Notes: a model not told the origin generated them from the sequence alone. Positions 9,578 to 18,594 are shown, counted from the first letter of the stretch. The stretch is 64,000 nucleotides of DNA from Oscillospiraceae bacterium (GCA_009782215.1 WRKO01000011.1:1-64000), one strand, 5' to 3'. Made by a program: numbers and translations.

Positions 9578-9631
9578 AAAACCCTCCAAAAAAATGAGGT
9601 CTGTCTTGCGGACAGACCTCTAATCACACCA

Positions 9632-10945
9632 TTAGTTCAAGTTGATTTTCTGCTCCAATTCCTGCTGGCAGGCGTCCAACGCGTCTTGCGCGCTCATGCT
9701 GCCGGAAAGCGCGTTGCCCAAATGCTTTGCGATAATATCCTGCATCTCGGACTGCTGCTTAACGACCGGCGGAGTGCAGAGGTAATTCAGCGATTCAAAC
9801 ACCGCTGAGCGGTTCGCGGGCGGAGATATGGCCAAATAAGCGTCCAAAATATCGCTATAGGTCACAGGCGGCAGCTCCCAGCTTGCCGCAACCCGGATGG
9901 ATGTCGCCTCACGGCTGCCCGCGAGGAAAGCAACCAGCGCGGCCGCCGCTTCGGGATGCTTGGTTTCGTTGTTGACGACATAGGCGTTGGAGAAGAAGTG
10001 GGTCGCTTTGCCGGTGTTGCCGGGCTCTACGGCAATATCCCAAGCGAAATCGCAGTTCTCGGTATAATGCCCGAAAGCCCAAATGCCGGTGACAATCATG
10101 CCGAGACGGCCGGATACAAACAAGTCCCAGTCGCCCATGCCGCCCATTTGGGCGTCGTTGGGCATGACGTTGGAATCGTTGACCCAGCCAATCATGGTTT
10201 CCAGCGTTTCGGCGTTCTGCGGCAGATTGACCGTGAACTGACGCATGTCGTCGGTCATCAGTGAGCCGCCGTTCTGCCGGACGCCCTTGTAAAACTCATG
10301 GAAGCTGATTGGGCGGTACAGGCCGAAAATGCTGCTGTCCAGCGCGCGGATGCTTTTCGCCGCCGCAAGCATCTCCGCCCATGTCCACGCGCTGGTCGGA
10401 TAGGCTTCGCCGGCGCGGTCGAAGAGGTCTTTGTTGTAAATCAACACCACGTTTGAAAAGGAATTCGGGACGCCGTACTGTCTCCCTTGATAATTGAAGG
10501 CGTCCAGCGCGGTTTGATTAAAGCCGGACGTGTCTCCGATTCTGCCGCCGATATCCAGCAGTACGCCTTCGGAAGCATAGGATACGAAATTCTCAAAGTT
10601 TAGCTCAAATACGTCGGCCGCGTTGCCGCCAACCACTTTGGTCTGTAATTGCGTGAAGTAATCGTCATATCCGAAGGTCTGCAATTCGACCGTAATATTG
10701 GGGTGTATGACATTAAACTTCGAGAGCATCTCTTTCAGGGTGTCTTCATTGCCCCCGCTGCCGGAGAACTGCTCCAGCCGGAGGGTAATCGGTTCATCCG
10801 CGGGCGGCGCAGCCGGGGTTTGGTTGTTGTTGTTGTTGTTGTTGTTGTTGTTGCCGGGGCTCGGAGACGGCGAATCGCTTGCGCAGCCTGCCAGCGTCAA
10901 TGCCAGAAGGGCAACCAGCAACAGTGCCATAAGGCGGGTTTTCAT
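9632..10945 (-). CDS. sugar-binding lipoprotein of the ABC importer
   Basis: 437-residue extracellular solute-binding protein (family 1). A lipoprotein signal peptide (MKTRLMALLLVALLALTLAGC) places the lipidated Cys at residue 21. A low-complexity linker follows, including ten consecutive Asn encoded by AAC repeats (10824-10853), then the binding domain with the family 1 pattern VFELNFENFVSYASEG and YNKDLFDRAG. It presents the sugar to the two permeases encoded directly downstream. A promoter with a putative LacI-family operator lies 30-50 bases upstream of the start; AGGAGG precedes the ATG. Confidence 0.93.
   Translation of the reverse strand: MKTRLMALLLVALLALTLAGCASDSPSPSPGNNNNNNNNNNQTPAAPPADEPITLRLEQFSGSGGNEDTLKEMLSKFNVIHPNITVELQTFGYDDYFTQLQTKVVGGNAADVFELNFENFVSYASEGVLLDIGGRIGDTSGFNQTALDAFNYQGRQYGVPNSFSNVVLIYNKDLFDRAGEAYPTSAWTWAEMLAAAKSIRALDSSIFGLYRPISFHEFYKGVRQNGGSLMTDDMRQFTVNLPQNAETLETMIGWVNDSNVMPNDAQMGGMGDWDLFVSGRLGMIVTGIWAFGHYTENCDFAWDIAVEPGNTGKATHFFSNAYVVNNETKHPEAAAALVAFLAGSREATSIRVAASWELPPVTYSDILDAYLAISPPANRSAVFESLNYLCTPPVVKQQSEMQDIIAKHLGNALSGSMSAQDALDACQQELEQKINLN
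10824..10853 (+). repeat. trinucleotide microsatellite in lipoprotein linker
   Basis: About ten uninterrupted GTT units (AAC on the coding strand) encode the poly-Asn linker between lipid anchor and binding domain. Slippage would change linker length without shifting frame. Confidence 0.85.
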
Positions 10946-10977
10946 AATTAAATCCTCCTATTAATCATATTGCATTT

Positions 10978-10996
10978 TTGAGCGTTTTCAAGTATA
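10978..10996 (-). promoter_or_regulatory. promoter -10 and LacI-type operator for the importer operon
   Basis: On the minus strand TATACT (10991-10996) is followed at once by TTGAAAACGCTCAA (10978-10991), a TTGA/TCAA dyad centred on CG as in LacI/GalR operators. The -35 is poor. A similar site follows the -10 of the GH65 gene, suggesting control by the LacI-type regulator encoded between them. Confidence 0.6.
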
Positions 10997-11097
10997 CTGA
11001 AACTGCGGGGTATACGTCGCCTCTTTGATGTGTGTCCGCTTAATCCCGGAGCCGGTTACAACGGTTTCGGGATTTCCTTTCATCTTTCAGCCATCTT

Positions 11098-12132
11098 TCA
11101 CCTCCCGCATACCGAGCCGCGTTCCACAATGCTGATGGGCAGCGTAATCTCTCTCTTGTCTGAGAGCTTGCCGTCAATAACGCCCAAAACAGCTTCCACG
11201 GCAGTTTTTCCTTTCAGCGCAACATCCTGACGCACGGCGGTAAGCTCAGGGTCGCAGATACCGGCAAGCCATGTATCGTCGAAGCTAATCACCGAGATGT
11301 CAGAGGGGACAAGTGCGCCGCCGTTTTTAAGTCCTTTATATAAACCAAGCGCCATGATATCCGCCGATACGAAAACGGCGGTGACGCCGGATTCCCGAAA
11401 ACTCCCTGCAATCTTCTCCCCGGCCTTGACGCCGTGTTCGTAAGACACCTCGCCGTCATACAGCAAAGCCTCGTCATAGGCGATGCCGGCGTCCTCCAGC
11501 GCCATCCGCCAGCCGACCATGCGCTGTTGGTTGACCCCGCGGCTTTTCAGCAGTCCCGTCACATGCGCGATCCTTCGATGTCCTTTGTCCAGCAGATATT
11601 TCGCGGCCATATAACCGCCCTGACGGTCGTCTATTTGCACAGCGGTAAAATCTTTGTTCTCGCTGTAACAGTCCACAAGCACCACGGGAATCTCCGCCCG
11701 CTTAATCTCAGCGTAGTGTTCTTCCAAATACATACCTAGGATGATGATTCCGTCCAGACTGCGGGTGCGCGCCACTTCGATATAGGTTTGATCCGCGTTT
11801 GTCCCTGAAATTAAGATGTGGTATCCGTTCTGCCGGGCTGTGTACTCAACGGACGATAAGAAGTCCCCATAAAACGGATTGGAGAACATAAACTCTTTGT
11901 GAAGCTCTGTTTGCGGAATCACCACGCCAATGAGCCGGCTGCGGTTGTTGACAAGCGAGCGTGCCGCCATATTGGGGACATAGCCCAATGCGGTCACGGC
12001 ATCGTGAACCCTCTGGATGGTTTCGGACGCGAAGGTCTGTCCGGGCGTTTTGTTTAAGATATACGATACCGTGGTGACGGATACGCCGGCTTCCGCCGCG
12101 ATGTCTTGAATCCTGACTCTGCCTGCCCTCAC
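11098..12132 (-). CDS. LacI-family transcriptional regulator of the disaccharide operon
   Basis: 344 residues. The N-terminal helix-turn-helix and hinge (RIQDIAAEAGVSVTTVSYILN, residues 6-26) is diagnostic for LacI/GalR, followed by a periplasmic-binding-like effector domain. The GTG at 12132 is taken as start because GGGGAGG lies seven bases upstream and the conserved HTH begins immediately; longer upstream frame is inside the GH65 gene. GTGA overlap with the GH65 stop indicates coupling. Likely represses both the GH65 and importer promoters and responds to the imported sugar or a product, as inferred from position and shared operators. Confidence 0.93.
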   Translation of the reverse strand: MRAGRVRIQDIAAEAGVSVTTVSYILNKTPGQTFASETIQRVHDAVTALGYVPNMAARSLVNNRSRLIGVVIPQTELHKEFMFSNPFYGDFLSSVEYTARQNGYHILISGTNADQTYIEVARTRSLDGIIILGMYLEEHYAEIKRAEIPVVLVDCYSENKDFTAVQIDDRQGGYMAAKYLLDKGHRRIAHVTGLLKSRGVNQQRMVGWRMALEDAGIAYDEALLYDGEVSYEHGVKAGEKIAGSFRESGVTAVFVSADIMALGLYKGLKNGGALVPSDISVISFDDTWLAGICDPELTAVRQDVALKGKTAVEAVLGVIDGKLSDKREITLPISIVERGSVCGR

Positions 12133-14243
12133 AAGATTTCCTCCCCTTTTTCCCGGATAGACCAGCCATCCCGAGTCATTTCCGCGCGGTACCGCTTTCC
12201 GTTCGCGTAAAACGCAAATCGCATAGCGCTCCAGCCGTCCGGCAGTCTTGGAGAGAGCGACGGAACGCCCGTGCCGCCGAGAGACAGTCCGGCAAAGCCG
12301 AATACCGCCGCCTGCCAAGACGCGCCCAGCGCCGCCGCATGGATACCTTCCGTGCCGGTGTTGCCCATGATGTTTTCCAAATCAAGAAACAGGCTTTTAT
12401 TGAAATAGGCCATCGCCTTGTCTCTCTTGCCCAGCACCGCGGCCGCCCACGCGTGGATGCCGAAGCTCAAACTGGAATCATGCAGGGTTGTCGGTTCATA
12501 GAAGCTCCATATGGCTTGCTTCTGACTTTCGGTGAACAGCTCCGGCAGCAGCAATATGAGCAGGATCAAATCAGCCTGCTTCAATACCCTGAAGCGCTGT
12601 AAGCGGTCGTAGTCCAGTGTGCGGTATACCGGAGCGTCCGTTTCCCTGCCGCCAAAATCAAACGGCTCCAACCGGAGAAAATCGTCGTCCTGTATATAAA
12701 GCTCACGCTCCGCGTCATAGCCGACCTGTGACTTTTCGATGATCTCCCGCCATTTTGCCGGCTCCTCCGGGGAGACGGCATAGCCGTTTTCAGCCGCTTC
12801 GAGGGCCAGTTGCAGATTGTGCCTCGCCAATATCACCGTATAGGCATTGTTGGACGAAACGCCGCAATATTCGTCCGGCCCTTTGACAAACAGAAGATTG
12901 TAGACGTCCTTTATCCCGTCATAGGAGAACCGGCTGGCCCAATAACGGGCAGTTTCGACAAACAACTGTGACAGCTCATCGCGCAGGCTATTGTCCCCGG
13001 TTACGCGCAAATACTCATTGGCCGCATAGGCGACATCGGCGGTGATATGGATTTCACTGCGCCCTATATCCCATGTATGGCACTGCTCCTTGCCCCCGAC
13101 CGCGCACATCCACGGATACCGCGCGCCTTCCAGATTGAGGGCTTTGGCGTTCTCCCGCGCGTCAGGGAGGGTGTTCAGCCTGAAACGGACTAAGTCACGG
13201 GCGGCGGCGGGATTTGTATACAGGAAAAACGGCTGGATGAACAGCTCCGTGTCCCAAAAATAGCAGCCCTTGTATCTGGCGTGGGTCAGTCCGCGCGCGC
13301 CGACGCTCACATTCGGGTCGTCAAAGGGTCTGCACTGCATCAGTTGGAACAGATTATATCTCAGCGCAGCCTGTAATTGAGGGTCTTCCGCTTCCACTTC
13401 AATGTCCGCGTTTTCCCAGCGGAGCGCCCATGCTTTACCGCTCTCTTCCAGCCATGACGTGAAATCACCCGGCGGTGGATGGTCTGGGCCGTTGACGGAG
13501 ATGAGCTTTTCCGCGCGGACGGTTTGGTTTTGCTTGAGCCGGACAGTCAGCTTGCGCGCGGGACAATCCGCTGTCGAGCCGTCCTCCTGCGTTCCGTCCG
13601 ACTGTGTGACGCGGCAGCGCATATCAATCGTCAGGCGGCCGGTGCGCGATTGAGCCGTCAAGCCGCACAGTCCCTGTCCGCTCTTCCCGCCGGCGTCTTT
13701 CAGCATTTGAACCGTCTGATGGTTGACCATCGTTTGGTCGTCATGCACCGGCAGGTTCAGCACTCCGGCGTCAAGACCGAGCAGCAGAACCGCTTCGCTC
13801 TCGTGATTGAGCGCGGTCAGTTCGATACACAGCGCCGCAAGGTGCTTGTCTGCCATGCTGATGAAACGCGATATTTTGATGGCGGTTTCGCGCCCCTGTT
13901 CGTCTGTCCACACCGCGCCGCGTGTATACAATCCGTTTTTAAGGTTCAGGGTTTGATGAAACCCTGTGTAATGCCCGCCGCTCTGTCCGGGCGTTGATTC
14001 GGCGACCGTTGCCGTGAAATGGAACAAATCGGGCAGATTCACAATATCCGTAATGCCGGGGCTTATGTAGTCAAACCCGCCTGCCATGAAGGTGCAGCGT
14101 TCATACGGCAGCGCTCCGTCCTGCAAGAAAGCGGCGCGCGAGCCGATATACCCGTTGGATTGGCAGAACAGACTCTCCAAGTGCTGCGGCGCGTGGGCGC
14201 GATAGCCTGACGCCGATATATGCCAGTTGCCGTATTCAATCAT
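12129..14243 (-). CDS. GH65 disaccharide phosphorylase (kojibiose/maltose/trehalose type)
   Basis: 704 residues. The catalytic motif FVKGPDEYCGVSSNNAY provides the general acid Glu458; YFWDTELF (328-335) forms the substrate site, and HDSSLSFGIHAW is the phosphate-binding His/Ser region that distinguishes phosphorylases from GH65 hydrolases. Such enzymes split alpha-linked disaccharides with phosphate into beta-glucose 1-phosphate plus a free sugar; the exact linkage is not readable. No signal peptide, so it is cytosolic and fits with the importer. The ATG at 14243 has GGGAGG ten bases upstream. It is the first gene of the cluster and has the best promoter. Confidence 0.9.
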   Translation of the reverse strand: MIEYGNWHISASGYRAHAPQHLESLFCQSNGYIGSRAAFLQDGALPYERCTFMAGGFDYISPGITDIVNLPDLFHFTATVAESTPGQSGGHYTGFHQTLNLKNGLYTRGAVWTDEQGRETAIKISRFISMADKHLAALCIELTALNHESEAVLLLGLDAGVLNLPVHDDQTMVNHQTVQMLKDAGGKSGQGLCGLTAQSRTGRLTIDMRCRVTQSDGTQEDGSTADCPARKLTVRLKQNQTVRAEKLISVNGPDHPPPGDFTSWLEESGKAWALRWENADIEVEAEDPQLQAALRYNLFQLMQCRPFDDPNVSVGARGLTHARYKGCYFWDTELFIQPFFLYTNPAAARDLVRFRLNTLPDARENAKALNLEGARYPWMCAVGGKEQCHTWDIGRSEIHITADVAYAANEYLRVTGDNSLRDELSQLFVETARYWASRFSYDGIKDVYNLLFVKGPDEYCGVSSNNAYTVILARHNLQLALEAAENGYAVSPEEPAKWREIIEKSQVGYDAERELYIQDDDFLRLEPFDFGGRETDAPVYRTLDYDRLQRFRVLKQADLILLILLLPELFTESQKQAIWSFYEPTTLHDSSLSFGIHAWAAAVLGKRDKAMAYFNKSLFLDLENIMGNTGTEGIHAAALGASWQAAVFGFAGLSLGGTGVPSLSPRLPDGWSAMRFAFYANGKRYRAEMTRDGWSIREKGEEIL

Positions 14244-14269
14244 CAGGATTGCCTCCCTCATTTCAGCCA

Positions 14270-14319
14270 CTGAAGCGTTTAAGTAACGCCAGTATAACAC
14301 CGATGAATCGGCTTGTCAA
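14270..14319 (-). promoter_or_regulatory. strong promoter with LacI-type operator for GH65 gene
   Basis: Minus strand: TTGACA at 14314-14319, exactly 17 bases, TATACT at 14291-14296. The operator-like CTTAAACGCTTCAG (14270-14283) sits just downstream of the -10, over the predicted start point. It resembles the site at 10978-10991 (shared ACTTxAAACGCT core). Confidence 0.8.
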
Positions 14320-14382
14320 CACCTTTTTGAAATATTCTTTCCCGCCCGGCAAGACGGTGGCCGTCGTGGCCGCCCCGGTTGA

Positions 14383-15102
14383 TTACACCGCCGCGCCCAG
14401 CGTTTCGCCGATGTTCTCGCGAATCATCAAATCGGCATACCCGTCATACGGCGTTTCCGACTTGTTGATCAATATCAGCTTGCCGCCGCGGTAGTGCCGA
14501 ATCAGCCCCGCCGCCGGGTAGACGTTGAGCGATGTGCCGCCGACCATCAAAACCTCCGCGTCCCGTATGGCCCGCGCCGCTTGCGCCAGCACGCGCTCAT
14601 CCAACCCCTCCTCATACAGCACGACGTCGGGTCGTATGACGCCGCCGCATGAGCAGAGGGGGACATCTTCCGCTTGTATAATCGTCTCCAGCGGGTACTG
14701 CGCTTTGCAGTCCATGCAGTAGTTGCGATACGCCGAGCCGTGAAGCTCCAGCACATTGACGCTTCCGGCCTTGCTGTGCAGGGAGTCGATGTTCTGCGTG
14801 ACGACCGCTTTGAGTTTACCGCGCTTTTCCAGCTCGGCAAGGGCAAGGTGCGCCTTGTTTGGTTGGGCGTCGGGATAGAGCATTTTGTCCCGGTAGAAGC
14901 GATAGAACTCGCTGGGTTGGCGGACAAAAAAGCTGTAGGACAGCATCGTCTCCGGCGGGTAGGCGTACTTGCTGTTATACAACCCGTCCGCGCTGCGGTA
15001 ATCAGGGATACCGCTTTCGGTTGAGACGCCGGCGCCTCCGAAGAAGACGATGTTGGCTGCGTCTTGCAGGATGGTTTTGAGTTGCTGTATAGAATTTGTC
15101 AT
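14383..15102 (-). CDS. NAD-dependent protein deacylase, sirtuin
   Basis: 239 residues. NAD-binding GAGVSTESGIPDYRS (24-38), TQNIDSLH (102-109), catalytic His121 in ELHGS, and a zinc site made of Cys129, Cys132, Cys150 and Cys152 (CMDC...CSC) are all present; GGTSLNVYPAA closes the Rossmann domain. Full family length. Sirtuins remove acyl groups from lysines, consuming NAD. Located on the same strand upstream of the GH65 promoter but separated from it by 139 bases, so likely an independent unit with the PspC and YlmH genes. Confidence 0.95.
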   Translation of the reverse strand: MTNSIQQLKTILQDAANIVFFGGAGVSTESGIPDYRSADGLYNSKYAYPPETMLSYSFFVRQPSEFYRFYRDKMLYPDAQPNKAHLALAELEKRGKLKAVVTQNIDSLHSKAGSVNVLELHGSAYRNYCMDCKAQYPLETIIQAEDVPLCSCGGVIRPDVVLYEEGLDERVLAQAARAIRDAEVLMVGGTSLNVYPAAGLIRHYRGGKLILINKSETPYDGYADLMIRENIGETLGAAV

Positions 15103-15132
15103 GCTTCACCATTCCTTCGGCACTTACCCCAT

Positions 15133-15321
15133 CTATACCATATCCTCATAAGGCATGATGATGGCACAAATCAAGTAGGCGAGGATTCCCGCGCCCGCAA
15201 AGGCGAACACCACAAACAGAATACGCAGTATGACAGGGTCGATATTAAAATACTCCCCGATACCCGCACAAACGCCGCAGAGTTTGCCGTTGCGTTTTTT
15301 GTAGATTCTTCTTGGTCCCAT
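15133..15321 (-). CDS. PspC-domain small membrane protein
   Basis: 62 residues: basic GPRRIYKKRNGKLCGVCAGIGEYFNIDPVILRILF is the PspC signature, followed by one TM helix. The ATG at 15321 follows GGGAGGG at seven bases. PspC domains occur in envelope-stress regulators; a stand-alone domain of this size is common in Firmicutes and its role is not established. Confidence 0.88.
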   Translation of the reverse strand: MGPRRIYKKRNGKLCGVCAGIGEYFNIDPVILRILFVVFAFAGAGILAYLICAIIMPYEDMV

Positions 15322-15370
15322 CTGTAATCCCTCCCATATGTTTTGCTCCAATTTAGTATATCACAGAGCT

Positions 15371-16129
15371 TCACCGCCCGTATAGTCCAATGCTTACAAA
15401 TACCCGCCCCTTCTTCGATACCCCGCCGACCTCCAGCAGCTTGGCGCGGCCCAGCCCGCGAACCGACAGCAACGCGCCCTCGCCCAGCTCTTTCGCGGGC
15501 TGCACACATGGCGTATGGTTAAGATTTACGCGGCCGGCGGCGATAAGCTCGGCCGCTTTGGATCTGGACAGACCGAACGCCGCGCACAGCACCGCGTCCA
15601 GCCGGAGCGACGCCACGGTGTCCGTTTTGACGGTCAGCTCTTCCAGTCCGGCCGAAAGCCCGTCCAAACCCATCTCCGTTACGCTGATACCGACGCGCCC
15701 GGCCTTGGAGAGGTTTTCTGCGATATACCCGCCCAGCTCCGGCAGGCACACCAGCGCGGCGCTGTGTTCCGCAACGGTAATGTCGCCGACCGTGTCGCGC
15801 TCGATGCCCAGCGCCATCAAAGCGCCTAAAATGTCCCGGTGACCAAGGGTATCCTGTTGCCGCCATTCGAGCTTCAGCGCGGCAAACAGCCCGCTCCGCT
15901 CACAGGCGCCCCATTCCGCGTTTGTAAAGACGGCGCGTGCGCGCTCCGCGCCCTCGTACCCGCCGTCGAAGGTGAGGCTGACCTCCCCCGTCTTGCGCCC
16001 GCGGGCGTCATGGGCCGCCACGTCACGCTGCTCGGCGGGCGTGAGGAACCGCGACGCGGCCCAGCCGGTTTTGGCGGCCTTTCCGGCAAGGTCGTCCATA
16101 TGGGCCAGCAGCAAATCCTTTTCTTCCAT
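15371..16129 (-). CDS. YlmH-like S4-domain RNA-binding protein
   Basis: 252 residues. The N-terminal DLAGKAAKTGWAASRFLTPAEQ and central YlmH fold lead into an S4 RNA-binding domain at about 180-240 (LRLDAVLCAAFGLSRSKAAELIAAGRVNLNH). YlmH proteins bind tRNA or stalled 50S-tRNA complexes and are usually encoded in division gene clusters; here the gene stands next to a restriction-modification island. AGAGGTG precedes the ATG. Confidence 0.88.
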   Translation of the reverse strand: MEEKDLLLAHMDDLAGKAAKTGWAASRFLTPAEQRDVAAHDARGRKTGEVSLTFDGGYEGAERARAVFTNAEWGACERSGLFAALKLEWRQQDTLGHRDILGALMALGIERDTVGDITVAEHSAALVCLPELGGYIAENLSKAGRVGISVTEMGLDGLSAGLEELTVKTDTVASLRLDAVLCAAFGLSRSKAAELIAAGRVNLNHTPCVQPAKELGEGALLSVRGLGRAKLLEVGGVSKKGRVFVSIGLYGR

Positions 16130-16142
16130 GTCACACCTCTTA

Positions 16143-16234
16143 ATAGGGTGAACCCTATGACCCTCTCGGACTCCTTATTTTTAGAGGAGAGCGTTAAGCC
16201 AACAAGTTGGCTGCTGTGCGTTCCTACGGAACGC
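16143..16234. repeat. cluster of short perfect palindromes at the R-M island edge
   Basis: Within 92 bases there are ATAGGGT/ACCCTAT (16143-16158), AGCCAAC/GTTGGCT (16197-16212) and GCGTTCC/GGAACGC (16218-16234), each with seven-base arms and two- or three-base centres, plus a weaker CTCCT/AGGAG stem between. The last one may help terminate the restriction gene transcript on the minus strand. Confidence 0.6.
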
Positions 16235-16250
16235 TGAAAAAGTAAAATTA

Positions 16251-17120
16251 TTAGCGTCCAATACTTTGAAGAAACGCTATCGCATTACTTTTTTCCGTAT
16301 ACTGCGCTTCAAGTTTATCACCATTTGAATATCTAACATATATTTCAAATTTGTAGAACTTAAACCGACCGTCCTTCTCATTGAAAGTAGCAATAAAAGT
16401 ACACGCTTCATTTACATTTGAAAAAGCGCTTTCATCTCCGAACATTGACATTATCCTGATGGATTCTATTTTTCTTTCCAACGAATTGCATAGCTTCAAT
16501 CGAAAAGCCCCTAACTGTTCGCTTGTCAGCTTTATAAGCTCATCTTTAAGTTTTTCAACCTCAAAACAACTTAAACGTCCGTAAGCATCAATTTTTTCTT
16601 GTAAAATATGCTCTTGAGTGTTTTCTTCCCAATGAGCATCTATGCCGACCACGTTAAATGCTTTTTCAATTATCTCAATGGGTATGTATACAACCTCAAA
16701 GCCCTCTGAGGTCATCTGATTTAATGAATTTTGAGTAAAAACTCCGGCAACAATTGCTCCGAAAAATGGAGTAAATGAACTATATTTTGCTATGAGCGGT
16801 TGTATAGCTCCAGAAATTTCTTGGGCTTTATTTTTTGAATGTTTTGTATATCGGCGCCATGCTATTTCTATAAAAACACGAGGTTCTCCAAGTCGAGCTT
16901 CGTCGCCGTTCTTTTCCATGACAATGTCAAGCTTGTGGGTATTCCCATTTACATCTACCCACCTAACTTCTTTACGCCCATTCCGTGCGCTTCGAGCATG
17001 ACGATAGTCAAGATAAAGGGAATACTTTTCAGCTACAGGCTGTAAGTATTTTATCATGGTATCTTCTAAGACATCGCCAATCATTTGTCCGAAACGATGT
17101 GATGGAGAATTAAGAGCCAT
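16251..17120 (-). CDS. type II restriction endonuclease (PD-(D/E)xK type)
   Basis: 289 residues. A nuclease core is suggested by Asp65 in THKLDIVMEKNG and Glu85 in VFIEIAWRRYTKHSKNKAQE, a pattern of a restriction-enzyme family in which Ala replaces the usual Lys next to the Glu and downstream basic residues may substitute. It follows the methyltransferase by eight bases with an AGGTGA ribosome site, so the two are cotranscribed. The base composition is clearly AT-richer than the flanks, suggesting horizontal acquisition. Recognition sequence unknown. Confidence 0.8.
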   Translation of the reverse strand: MALNSPSHRFGQMIGDVLEDTMIKYLQPVAEKYSLYLDYRHARSARNGRKEVRWVDVNGNTHKLDIVMEKNGDEARLGEPRVFIEIAWRRYTKHSKNKAQEISGAIQPLIAKYSSFTPFFGAIVAGVFTQNSLNQMTSEGFEVVYIPIEIIEKAFNVVGIDAHWEENTQEHILQEKIDAYGRLSCFEVEKLKDELIKLTSEQLGAFRLKLCNSLERKIESIRIMSMFGDESAFSNVNEACTFIATFNEKDGRFKFYKFEIYVRYSNGDKLEAQYTEKSNAIAFLQSIGR

Positions 17121-17128
17121 TTTATCAC

Positions 17129-18472
17129 CTATCCTTTTACCCAGAGTTGTCCCTCTTTAAGTGGAATATCGTGTTTTCGATTCCTCCATTTTACATTTCT
17201 ATCTCTTGTTTTAACAAACTTATACGAATCGAATCCTGATGCAATAGCAAGCTTTCCAAGCCATTCATCAACAGGAACATAAACTCCGTAAGGCGCTGAA
17301 TCGCCTACAACAAAACAAACATCGGAATTGCGCTTGCACAGAATTCTTAAATTTTGCCAAACAATAGATAAGTCAAGAAAGTACAGGGCAATCATAGTAT
17401 GATAATTCTTTTTACCGCCATGATACTCTTTTACCTCGTCAAGCTTTTTACACACAGAATATATTTCTTCTCTTATTGGGTTAAGAGTAGGCTCATCCAA
17501 AAAATCAAAAGTCTGACGCTTTTCTTTCGATACATGCTGTGTGCAAGAACGAATTAAAGAACTTCGCACAGTGTTCTGCAAATCGCTCCACCCATTTATT
17601 TCCCCAAGAACACAAAGTTCCAGTCGTGTTGCATCCGCATAGTCGTAATTGTTTGCATAGGGTGGTGATGTTATAATTAAATCAATTTTATTTTTAAGCG
17701 CATCAAGAGGTAATCGTGCATCGTGTTGGAAAATTGAGCTTTTTGTTTTTGTTTCTGTAACAGTAGATGAAAAAGCTAAAATATCATCACACATTAATTC
17801 GATTTGCTTGCTGTACGCATCAAAAACATTTAGCACTTTAATCTTTGATTTATTTGGCAACACATACTGCCATTGAGCTGTACCCGCATGTGAAGTAGAG
17901 CGAAGAATTGATAAAAAAGCAAGCCATGATAATTTATATTCATTTGAATCATTGCATGACTGTATAAGAGCGTGTTTTATTCTATCAATATCCGTTAGAT
18001 TTTCTATCCCATAACAACGATGAATAATAGCCGGGTAATCATCTAAATCTCTTGAAATTTTTTTAGCTACAGTCAAAATTTTGATTGCATATTCTCTAAA
18101 TGATTTAACATCAGTATTCCATAAAAGTTTCGTTGAAGCTATCTTTGAAATCAACGGGTGTGACTCAAATCCAATTCCAGCTATCCCAACTTGGTCTGCG
18201 GCAAGCATAGTAGTTCCAGAGCCCGCAAACGGGTCCAACACGACAAAATCTGTAGCACTATTAGGAGTAACACTTCTCTCCTCAAGAAATTCAAAAACAG
18301 TTTTTTCCACCCATTTCGCCGAAAATCCCGCAGAATACCTAAACCAACGATGTATCGGAAGCTTCATATTATCGATAAAGGTTGATGTTGTATTGGTGTT
18401 TTGAACAGCAACAGCTTCTTGTTCAAACAATGATATTTGAACAGGATAATCGGACTGTTTTAAGCCAATCAT
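17129..18472 (-). CDS. type II DNA methyltransferase (N4-cytosine or N6-adenine)
   Basis: 447 residues. The SAM-binding motif LDPFAGSGTTMLA (79-91) comes before the catalytic motif IITSPPYANNYDY (266-278). TSPPY is typical of N4-cytosine and some N6-adenine enzymes that flip and modify the exocyclic amine. A second domain between them probably carries target recognition. It is the protective partner of the endonuclease directly downstream. GAGGTG lies before the ATG. AT-rich like its partner. Confidence 0.9.
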   Translation of the reverse strand: MIGLKQSDYPVQISLFEQEAVAVQNTNTTSTFIDNMKLPIHRWFRYSAGFSAKWVEKTVFEFLEERSVTPNSATDFVVLDPFAGSGTTMLAADQVGIAGIGFESHPLISKIASTKLLWNTDVKSFREYAIKILTVAKKISRDLDDYPAIIHRCYGIENLTDIDRIKHALIQSCNDSNEYKLSWLAFLSILRSTSHAGTAQWQYVLPNKSKIKVLNVFDAYSKQIELMCDDILAFSSTVTETKTKSSIFQHDARLPLDALKNKIDLIITSPPYANNYDYADATRLELCVLGEINGWSDLQNTVRSSLIRSCTQHVSKEKRQTFDFLDEPTLNPIREEIYSVCKKLDEVKEYHGGKKNYHTMIALYFLDLSIVWQNLRILCKRNSDVCFVVGDSAPYGVYVPVDEWLGKLAIASGFDSYKFVKTRDRNVKWRNRKHDIPLKEGQLWVKG

Positions 18473-18554
18473 TTTAACACCTCACCATCATTCGCTCGTA
18501 AGCCTTTTTCGCGCTTTATTCCAGCGGAAAAACAAATACGAACGTCTCCCCGAC

Positions 18555-18575
18555 GAAAAACACCCGGGTCGGGTT
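18555..18575 (-). terminator. terminator of tRNA-Ser
   Basis: Minus-strand ACCCG/CGGGT stem with three-base loop (18562-18574) followed by a G and five T residues, 20 bases after the tRNA 3' end. Confidence 0.6.
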
Positions 18576-18594
18576 CGGATTTATCACAAAATGG

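Noticed and set aside
10824..10853. Microsatellite as a phase-variation switch
   Set aside because: The unit is three bases and in frame, so slippage changes length but does not switch expression.
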